Source: Palauibacter sp965207805
Lineage (GTDB): Bacteria; Gemmatimonadota; Gemmatimonadetes; Palauibacterales; Palauibacteraceae
Direction of reading: 5' to 3'
Length of the DNA: 64,000 nucleotides
Assembly (NCBI GenBank): GCA_965207805.1
Contig: OZ242312.1
Location: 186,001-250,000 of the forward strand
Shown: piece after piece, positions 16,561 through 22,885 of the stretch
How the letters are laid out: every line of letters begins with the position of its first letter
Numbering within the stretch: position 1 is the stretch's first letter
Position numbers and translations under genes: made by a program
Notes under the pieces: generated by a model
Databases searched by the model: none
Told to the model about the DNA's origin: nothing
Seen by the model: the letters and a program-made list of their open reading frames with translations, nothing else

Positions 16561-17381
16561 CCGATCACCGTTCCCCGTCCGGCCAGCGCCTCCGAGACCG
16601 GCCCTTCGATGCGCCCGTCCGCGATCACGACGCGCGTCGTACCGGACTCCACGAGTCGCCGCAGCGCCAGCAGCTTCCGCTTCATGCGGCCGGTGACCTC
16701 TCCCTCCCGCCGCGCCAATTCCGCGCGCGACAGCCGCGCAACGACCGACCCCGGATCGTCGGGGTCCTCCAGGAAGCCGGGCGCCTCGATCAACTGGATC
16801 ACGCAATCCGCCCGCAGTTCGACGCTGAGCAGCGTCACGACGTCATCGTTCTCGGAATTGATCGCCACGTGGCGTTCGTCGATCAGGGGCACGGTCACCA
16901 CGGGCGTGAAGCCGCCGCCGAGCAGCAACCCCAGCAGCTTGCGGTTCACCTCCACCGGCTTCCCGGACAGGTCCCTTTTGATCAGCGTCTTGCCACCTTC
17001 TCTCACGCGGATTCCCCGGTTGCGGCGGCCGCGCACGAGCGCGCCATCGAGCCCGGTGAGTCCGACCGCGTTCACGCCGTGGCCCTGCAGCAATTCCACG
17101 ATGCGCTTGTTGCGCAGGCCCGCGTAGGCCATGAGCATCACGTCGATCAGGTCGCGGTCGGAGTGCACGCTCTCGTGTCCGGACACCGATGTGAGGACGC
17201 GCTTCTCGACCCCGAGCCTCCGGGCCAGGGAATCGCGCAGCGCGTTCGCCCCGTGCACGATGACGAACGGACGGGGCACGCGCGCGAGGTCGCGGGCGAT
17301 CCCGTCCAGATTGATGGATTCTCCGCCGCCGATCTTGACGATAAGCAGTCCGTTGGACTCGCCCGGCGTCGGTCCCGGCAT
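16557..17381 (-). CDS. lysZ: [LysW]-aminoadipate/glutamate kinase (LysZ/ArgB family)
   Basis: A 274-residue amino acid kinase that phosphorylates the carboxylate of LysW-bound aminoadipate or glutamate. The N-terminal phosphate-binding LIVKIGGGESIN, the FVIVHGANALRD loop and the C-terminal block RMKRKLLALRRLVESG are typical of the acetylglutamate kinase/LysZ family, and VNRKLLGLLLGGGFTPVV matches the substrate-binding region. It lies in the LysW operon, 3 bases after the glutamine amidotransferase and overlapping lysJ by four bases. Free acetylglutamate as substrate is less likely with lysW in the same operon. Confidence 0.88.
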   Translation of the reverse strand: MPGPTPGESNGLLIVKIGGGESINLDGIARDLARVPRPFVIVHGANALRDSLARRLGVEKRVLTSVSGHESVHSDRDLIDVMLMAYAGLRNKRIVELLQGHGVNAVGLTGLDGALVRGRRNRGIRVREGGKTLIKRDLSGKPVEVNRKLLGLLLGGGFTPVVTVPLIDERHVAINSENDDVVTLLSVELRADCVIQLIEAPGFLEDPDDPGSVVARLSRAELARREGEVTGRMKRKLLALRRLVESGTTRVVIADGRIEGPVSEALAGRGTVIG

Positions 17382-17384
17382 CGG

Positions 17385-18056
17385 TCAGAACCTCCCGATC
17401 GTGCCGTTCGCGACCGGCGTCCACGTTCGCCGCCGGTCCGACGCCGGACGCGACGCGGGATGCGACTCCGGATAGGGCGCCGAGCACAGGATCCGCGCGC
17501 CGTCCCGGCGGGAGGCGTGCATCCGGAAGTAGTCCGGATCCTCGCTGAATCGGGTCGCGAAGTGGACTCGCCGGGCCGCGTCGGCGACGATCAGGTTCAT
17601 CGCCCGCACGTAACGGGTGCGCTTCTCTATCGCATCGAGCCCCCGCTCCAGCGCGAGACCCATGTCTCCGTCGGCGAAGCGCTTGATGAAGTTGAACACT
17701 TTCTCCGCTCCGATCCGCCCCCGCTCCTTGATCCGCACGCCGTGCAGTTCCCCGTTGAAGATGAAGGCGCGTTCCCCGTCGAAGAACGGCATGTTGTTCT
17801 CGACCCGTATCCCTTCGCCGCGATAGGCGCTCCGCGCATGGGCGAGCAGAAGCGTCGTCCGGCCGGACGGCGCCGCGGCGTCCTCCCATACCGGCGAGAT
17901 GTCGCGGTAGACGCGCCACCCGTCGGCATCGATCCAGGCGCACCCCCACCCGTCGCCCTGATACTCGGGACTCTCCCGGGCGAGTTGCGCGAAGGCGGCG
18001 AGGTGCGGCTCCATGTCGAAGCGCTCATCGCTTCGGACGCAGAGGATGCGGCACAC
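17385..18056 (-). CDS. Class II glutamine amidotransferase within the LysW operon
   Basis: A 223-residue stand-alone glutamine amidotransferase of the Ntn-hydrolase (YafJ-like) type. Cys2 would be the nucleophile once Met is removed; GDGWGCAW, the LLAHARSA loop with the glutamine-binding Arg, and the oxyanion Asn in FIFNGELHG are all present. It would release ammonia from glutamine, but there is no fused synthetase domain, so an acceptor or partner is unknown. It sits between lysY/argC (22 bases) and lysZ (3 bases), so it is almost certainly cotranscribed with the LysW genes. No step of the textbook LysW pathway needs a glutaminase. The last 25 residues are Arg- and Pro-rich and look poorly conserved. 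Confidence 0.82.
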   Translation of the reverse strand: MCRILCVRSDERFDMEPHLAAFAQLARESPEYQGDGWGCAWIDADGWRVYRDISPVWEDAAAPSGRTTLLLAHARSAYRGEGIRVENNMPFFDGERAFIFNGELHGVRIKERGRIGAEKVFNFIKRFADGDMGLALERGLDAIEKRTRYVRAMNLIVADAARRVHFATRFSEDPDYFRMHASRRDGARILCSAPYPESHPASRPASDRRRTWTPVANGTIGRF

Positions 18057-18078
18057 GATTCAGCTCCGGGGGCCGGGC

Positions 18079-19101
18079 TCAGGCCGGGTGCAGCCCGGGG
18101 AACTCGAGCCCCCGCGACTCCGGCAACCCGTGCATCACATTGAACGCCTGCACCGCCTGGCCCGCCGCTCCCTTCATGAGATTGTCGATCGCGCTCATGA
18201 CCACGACCCGGTTCGAGAGCGGATCGCGCTCGAACCCCACGTCACAGTAGTTCGCGCCCGCCAGGAGGTTGGGGTCGGGATAGCGGTGGATGCCGCTCCG
18301 CTCCTTGACGATGCGCACGAACGGTTCGTCGGCGTACGCGCTCCGGTAGATCTTCCACAACGCCTTCTCGTCGAGCTCCCGGTTCAGGAACACATGGCAG
18401 GTGGCGAGGACGCCGCGCACCATCTCGACCGCCGTCGCGGAGAAATGCACATCGCCGCCGAGCACTGTCCGGATCTCAGCCACGTGGCGGTGGCCGGTCG
18501 GCCGATACGACCGCATGGCCCCGCTGCGCTCCGGGTGGTGGCTGCCCTCGCTGGCACGGTTGCCGGCCTCGCTCGATCCCACCTTCACCTCGATCACGGT
18601 CGAATCCGCGACGCCGGCCCGATAGAGCGGAAGGAGCCCGAGGATGGAGGCCGTCGCGTTGCAGCCCGCGCACGCGACAAGGTCCGCGGCCGCCAGCGCC
18701 TCGCGGTTCACTTCCGCGATCCCGTACACGAACGATCCAAGGAGTTCCGGCCGCGGGTGCGGACGGCCGTAGAAGCGCTCATAGTCCGCGCCGTCCCGAA
18801 GCCGGAAATCCGCGCCCAGATCGACGATCCGCCCGGCCAGGGCCCGAAACTCGTCGATGCGGCGGGACGACTCGCCGTGCGGGAGACAGAGGAAGAGCAC
18901 GTCGCACTCCGACAGCTCGTCGAGCGCGCTGAAGCGCAGTCGCGTGACGCCGCGCAGGTTGGGATGGACCCGTTGCGCGAACCGCCCCGCGAAGCGCTCG
19001 GACGTGATCTGCCGCACCTCGACATCGGGATGGCCGAGCAGGAGCCTCAGCAGTTCCCCGCCCGCGTAGCCGGATGCGCCCGCGATCGACGCGCGGATCA
19101 T
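18079..19101 (-). CDS. lysY: LysW-phosphate semialdehyde dehydrogenase (LysY/ArgC)
   Basis: A 340-residue NADPH-dependent acyl-phosphate reductase of the N-acetyl-gamma-glutamyl-phosphate reductase family, converting the LysW-bound acyl phosphate to the semialdehyde. The Rossmann motif ASIAGASGYAGGELLRLLL opens the protein. The active-site Cys is in DLVACAGCNATASILGL, the basic segment is GSSEAGNRASEGSHHPER, and the C-terminal NLMKGAAGQAVQAFNVM helix is typical. ATG at 19101 was preferred over an upstream in-frame start because it overlaps the lysX stop by four bases and leads straight into the nucleotide-binding strand. Confidence 0.9.
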   Translation of the reverse strand: MIRASIAGASGYAGGELLRLLLGHPDVEVRQITSERFAGRFAQRVHPNLRGVTRLRFSALDELSECDVLFLCLPHGESSRRIDEFRALAGRIVDLGADFRLRDGADYERFYGRPHPRPELLGSFVYGIAEVNREALAAADLVACAGCNATASILGLLPLYRAGVADSTVIEVKVGSSEAGNRASEGSHHPERSGAMRSYRPTGHRHVAEIRTVLGGDVHFSATAVEMVRGVLATCHVFLNRELDEKALWKIYRSAYADEPFVRIVKERSGIHRYPDPNLLAGANYCDVGFERDPLSNRVVVMSAIDNLMKGAAGQAVQAFNVMHGLPESRGLEFPGLHPA

Positions 19102-19946
19102 CGATCTGAAAGACGGTCCGGCGAGACCGTGTACGACACGATCCTCTCCGGAATGTTCACGCCCGTCGCCTCGATGCTGTTTCTGAACTCCATCGTGTAG
19201 TTCACTTCGTTCACGAGCAGCCCGCCGTCGCTCTCGAACAGATCCACGGCCACCACGCCCCCGCCCACGGCCTCCGCCGCGCGCAGGGACAGCTCCCCGA
19301 TCTCGCTCGTCACCGGACAGTTCGAGGCCGTTCCGCCGCGGGCCGTGTTCGTGATCCAATGCTCGGACGACCGGTAGATGGCGGCCACGCAGTCCTCGCC
19401 CACGACGAACGCGCGGATGTCGCGCCCGCCCTTCTCGACGTACTTCTGCACGAAGAAGATCGAGTGATGGTAGCTGCCCAGGATCGCCTTGTGCTCGAGG
19501 ACCGTCTCCGCCGCGTGCCGGTCGTTGATCCTCGACAGCAGGCGCCCCCAGGAACCGACCGCGGGCTTGAGCACCACGGGATAGCCCAGTTCCTCAATGG
19601 CCTCGAGCGCGGATTCCTCGGTGAACGCGACCCTGGCCTCGGGCTGCGGCACACCGCATTCGCGAAGCGACGCCGCCGTGAGGATCTTGTCTCCGCAGCG
19701 GCGCGACACCTCGTACCGGTTCACGCAATCGAGACCGGCGCCCTCGAACAGCCGCAGCGCGTGCATTGCCCGCGAATGGTTGATGCAGCGCTCGAGGACG
19801 ACATCGACGTCCGGGACGCTTGCGAAGTCGAACGCGAGCTTGCGGTCGTCCAGAAACACCAGTGCCACATCGCTGCGCCCGCGCAACTCCGCGATCAGCA
19901 GCTTCTCGTCCTTGCGGATGAGGGAGTGAAGAAAGCCGACTCTCAT
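19098..19946 (-). CDS. lysX: LysW ligase LysX/ArgX (RimK-type ATP-grasp)
   Basis: A 282-residue ATP-grasp ligase that attaches the amino group of alpha-aminoadipate or glutamate to the C-terminal Glu of LysW. ATP-grasp signatures include GYPVVLKPAVGSWGRLLSR, the FFVQKYVEKGGRDIRAFVVG strand with the metal region, and the LysX-specific VNEVNYTMEFRNSI near the C-terminus. The glycine-rich TARGGTASNCPVT loop is in the substrate region that distinguishes LysX from ArgX; I cannot call one over the other from memory. It overlaps lysW and lysY by four bases each, consistent with coordinated synthesis of carrier and ligase. Confidence 0.9.
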   Translation of the reverse strand: MRVGFLHSLIRKDEKLLIAELRGRSDVALVFLDDRKLAFDFASVPDVDVVLERCINHSRAMHALRLFEGAGLDCVNRYEVSRRCGDKILTAASLRECGVPQPEARVAFTEESALEAIEELGYPVVLKPAVGSWGRLLSRINDRHAAETVLEHKAILGSYHHSIFFVQKYVEKGGRDIRAFVVGEDCVAAIYRSSEHWITNTARGGTASNCPVTSEIGELSLRAAEAVGGGVVAVDLFESDGGLLVNEVNYTMEFRNSIEATGVNIPERIVSYTVSPDRLSDR

Positions 19947-20107
19947 TCGCCCCAGTCCTCCTCCGCGTCCGGCGCTTCACCGAGCGTGACCGGGTCGAGG
20001 GCGAGGATCTCCAGTTCGACCCCGCACTCCTCGCATTCGAGCAACTCACCCTCGACGGGGTCGTCGGAGATCATCGGTTCCGCATCGCATACAGGACATT
20101 CCGGCAT
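19943..20107 (-). CDS. lysW: Amino-group carrier protein LysW
   Basis: A 54-residue acidic carrier protein, the same length as the Thermus LysW. Two Cys pairs (CPVC near the start and CEEC at about residues 25-28) would bind zinc, and the protein ends in EDWGE, whose terminal Glu side chain accepts aminoadipate or glutamate. The start at 20107 is supported by GGAGG nine bases upstream; an in-frame ATG at 20116 directly abuts that ribosome-binding site and cannot use it. The stop overlaps lysX by four bases. It is the first gene of the operon. Confidence 0.95.
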   Translation of the reverse strand: MPECPVCDAEPMISDDPVEGELLECEECGVELEILALDPVTLGEAPDAEEDWGE

Positions 20108-20125
20108 GCCGTCCATCCTCCGTTG

Positions 20126-20167
20126 GGGTTCTTCGTGTTGGGTTCTTCGCACAGGGTTCTTCGTACG
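20126..20167. repeat. Three tandem 14-base repeats upstream of lysW
   Basis: The ten-base core GGGTTCTTCG occurs at 20126-20135, 20140-20149 and 20154-20163, an exact 14-base period, in the 79-base gap between the YwaF-like gene and lysW. On the lysW sense strand each copy reads CGAAGAACCC. The array ends just before the lysW ribosome-binding site. It could be an operator or leader element; function is not known. Confidence 0.75.
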
Positions 20168-20186
20168 GAGAGAAACCCGAGTACCG

Positions 20187-20891
20187 TCAACCGGCCGCCG
20201 GGTTCCGGAACGGAAGCCGCAGCAGCAGGAAGAGTCCGATCGCCAAAGGTTCGAGGAGCGGAATGTACCACGGCCAGCCCGGAAAGAAATCGAGCAGCGT
20301 GGACCCCGGCGGCTTGTCGATCAGGTAGAGATAGTTCGACCCGAGGAGCCGGTTTATCGGATAGACGACGGCCGCGTACAGGTTCAGCAGTCCGAACACA
20401 ATCCACGGATCGCGGGACGTCGGCCGATAGCCTTCTACCATCACGGCCCACACGCCGGCGATGACGACCGCCCCGTGCGAGCCCAGCGACTCGAAGAAGG
20501 TGAAGTGCATGACGCCGAACTCGGCATCCGGGGTCAGGACGGCCTGCACCGCCCCCGCCACCCCCAGGAAGTACATGAGGCGGAGAACCCAGGGACGTCG
20601 GGTCCACAGCCCGTAAATCGTCATCCACGCCATGGCGCTGCAGAGGTGCAGCGGTATGTCGTTCTCGACCGCCCACAGCCCCGTCGCGGCCTTCCAGATG
20701 TGCCTCGCAAGGAGGAGGACGAAAATCGTGAGGCCCAACGCCATGCGGAGCCGGCGGCGACCCCGCTCATCGGCCCCCAGCCCGACGCGAATCAGACAGA
20801 CGCCGACCACCGCCAGGGCACCGATGGTTGCAAGATGAACCGGGCCGAAGAGGTCGAACGGCACCCGTTCCGTTCCGAAGAACTCGCTCAT
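20187..20891 (-). CDS. YwaF/TIGR02206 family integral membrane protein
   Basis: A 234-residue protein with about six or seven predicted membrane spans and short loops, matching the TIGR02206 (YwaF-like) family of unknown function. Recognisable blocks are DIPLHLCSAMAWM, with a His in a membrane segment, and YPINRLLGSNYLYLIDKPPG, a conserved loop of this family. It lies upstream of lysW on the same strand, but the 79-base gap with repeats suggests the lysW operon has its own control. It is preceded by the NagB/PIG-L gene 44 bases upstream. No biochemical role is established for the family. Confidence 0.8.
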   Translation of the reverse strand: MSEFFGTERVPFDLFGPVHLATIGALAVVGVCLIRVGLGADERGRRRLRMALGLTIFVLLLARHIWKAATGLWAVENDIPLHLCSAMAWMTIYGLWTRRPWVLRLMYFLGVAGAVQAVLTPDAEFGVMHFTFFESLGSHGAVVIAGVWAVMVEGYRPTSRDPWIVFGLLNLYAAVVYPINRLLGSNYLYLIDKPPGSTLLDFFPGWPWYIPLLEPLAIGLFLLLRLPFRNPAAG

Positions 20892-20935
20892 GTCAGCCTG
20901 TCGCGCCGCGCCGTCCGACCGGGTGCGTCACGGGT

Positions 20936-22849
20936 TCACGCCTCCGCGTCCGCGAGGGAGGAGGTGGGAATCTCCGGACCCTCGACCCGCCGCCCCTCCC
21001 GCTGCGTCACGTACGCCTCCATGGCGTAGTAGGCGGGCAGTCCCAGAGCGGCCAGCCGGTTGGCGGTATTCCGGTTTCGCTCGACGACGCGCTGCCAGAA
21101 TTCGCGCGGATCCGGTCCGGGAAACGGGGCGAGATCCTTCTGCGACTCGTGGCGGAAGATCGCCTGGACCTTGCCGTGCAGTTCGCCTTCGGAGAGCGGC
21201 ACGAGGACGGTCGCTTCGTCCAGATTCCACTCCTGCCACGCGCCGCGGTAGAGCCAGAGCCACGGCGGGTCGCCGCGGTAACGGGCGAGCGCCGCGTCCA
21301 CCGTCTCGAGGCACATGCGGTGCGTGCCGTGCGGATCGGACAGGTCCCCGGCGGCGAACACGATCGTCGGCCGCACCTCCTCCAGCAGCCGCTCGACGAT
21401 CTCCACGTCCTCGGACGTGATCGGGTTCTTTCTCACCGCTCCCGTCTGATAGAACGGCTGGTTCAGAAAGCGGGCGCGGTCCGCGGAGAGCCCCAGCGAT
21501 TCGATCGCGGCCGTGGCCTCGGTCTCGCGGATGATCCGCTTGAGTTGTTGAACCACGCCGGGATCGATGTCCCCCGGCTCCTTATGGGCGAGCCGGTCTT
21601 CGAGAGATCGCAGCACCCCCTCGAGGTTCGCGGCGTCGCCGAGGTCGATGATGCCCGCCGCGCGCCGCAGGAAATCGAGGTACCGGCGCACCTCGTGGTC
21701 GAAGACGGCGATGTTCCCGGACGTCTGGTACGCCACGGTGATGTGGTTGCCGTTCTCGACGAGCTTGCGCAGCAGTCCGCCCATCGAGATCACGTCGTCG
21801 TCCGGGTGAGGCGAGAAAACCACGATGTTCTGGCCGCGCGGCAGCCGGCTCTTCCCCCGGATCTTGGAGATGAGCGCGTTGAAGACCTGTCCGTTGAGCG
21901 GCTCCGCCGAACCGTGCCGGGAGGTGAGCGGGGCGAGGTGGTTCGCGCGATAGTCGTCGGTCGCGAGGTGCAGGATCGACTGGTCGGTGCGTTCGCTGAG
22001 CCAGATGACGGCCGCGGTCTCACGCTCCGCCGTCCACTCCACATCGCCCACGAGCCACGGCGTGCGGACGCGGGTGAGATCGGAAGCGGCGGCCGGATCG
22101 AGATAGACCGTCGCGGCGGCGTGTTGCTGGAGGAAGGTCGCGGCGACGTCCGCGTGGACCTCCCCTTCTACGGCTCGACGCACGATCCCGGCCTTGTGTT
22201 CCCCGGTCGCGAGCAGGACGACCTCCCGCGCTTCGAGGATCGTGGCCACGCCCATCGTGATCGCCTGCGGCGGCACGTTCTCCTCGCCGAAGAAATCGGC
22301 CGCGGCATCGCTCCTCGTAACGGTATCCAGGTAGAGCCGCCGGGTGCGCGAGTCGCGCTCGGACCCCGGCTCGTTGAAGCCGATGTGACCGCTGCGCCCG
22401 ATCCCGAGAATCTGGAAGTCGATCCCGCCCGCCTCCCGGATTCGGCGCTCGTAATCGACGCAGTGCGCCTCAACCTCCGCTTCCGGTACGTCGCCGCGAG
22501 GGATGTGACAGTGCTCCGGAGCGATGTTCACGTGGTCGAACAGGTGCTCCCGCATGTAGCGGCGATAGCTGTGGAGGCTGCCGGGCCGCATCGGGAAGTA
22601 CTCGTCGAGGTTGAAGGCGACGGCGTTGGAGAAGTCGAGTCCCTCGTCCCGGTGCAGGCGGATGAGTTCACGATAGACGCCAACGGGCGTGGCGCCGGTC
22701 GCGAGGCCGAGAACGGCGGGGCGCCCGTTCTCGGCCCTCTCTCGCAGGAGCGCGGCGATCCGCCCGGCGACTTCGGCGGCGATGCTGTCGTGGTCCGGCA
22801 TGACCCGGACGGGCACGCGTTCCCTGCGCGCGTGCGCGGCGCCGCTCAT
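20936..22849 (-). CDS. NagB-like glucosamine-6-phosphate deaminase fused to a PIG-L/LmbE deacetylase domain
   Basis: A 637-residue fusion. Residues about 1-260 are NagB-like (GLATGATPVGVY, the enolising Asp82 in FNLDEYFP, and GIGRSGHIGFNEPGS with His155 and Glu160). Residues about 340-600 are a zinc-dependent PIG-L/LmbE domain with VVFSPHPDDDV (HPDD at 348-351) and a DPHGTH motif. Together they suggest handling of N-acetylated amino sugars, with deacetylation followed by deamination and isomerisation. The usual Asp two residues before the catalytic His of NagB (Asp141 in E. coli) is Ser153 here, so the deaminase chemistry may be altered. ATG at 22849 was chosen; a GTG at 22879 adds ten residues. 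Similar fusions are known in Bacteroidota. Confidence 0.88.
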   Translation of the reverse strand: MSGAAHARRERVPVRVMPDHDSIAAEVAGRIAALLRERAENGRPAVLGLATGATPVGVYRELIRLHRDEGLDFSNAVAFNLDEYFPMRPGSLHSYRRYMREHLFDHVNIAPEHCHIPRGDVPEAEVEAHCVDYERRIREAGGIDFQILGIGRSGHIGFNEPGSERDSRTRRLYLDTVTRSDAAADFFGEENVPPQAITMGVATILEAREVVLLATGEHKAGIVRRAVEGEVHADVAATFLQQHAAATVYLDPAAASDLTRVRTPWLVGDVEWTAERETAAVIWLSERTDQSILHLATDDYRANHLAPLTSRHGSAEPLNGQVFNALISKIRGKSRLPRGQNIVVFSPHPDDDVISMGGLLRKLVENGNHITVAYQTSGNIAVFDHEVRRYLDFLRRAAGIIDLGDAANLEGVLRSLEDRLAHKEPGDIDPGVVQQLKRIIRETEATAAIESLGLSADRARFLNQPFYQTGAVRKNPITSEDVEIVERLLEEVRPTIVFAAGDLSDPHGTHRMCLETVDAALARYRGDPPWLWLYRGAWQEWNLDEATVLVPLSEGELHGKVQAIFRHESQKDLAPFPGPDPREFWQRVVERNRNTANRLAALGLPAYYAMEAYVTQREGRRVEGPEIPTSSLADAEA

Positions 22850-22885
22850 TCGATCACCCGCCGGCCGTGGCTCCTCCACATGACA

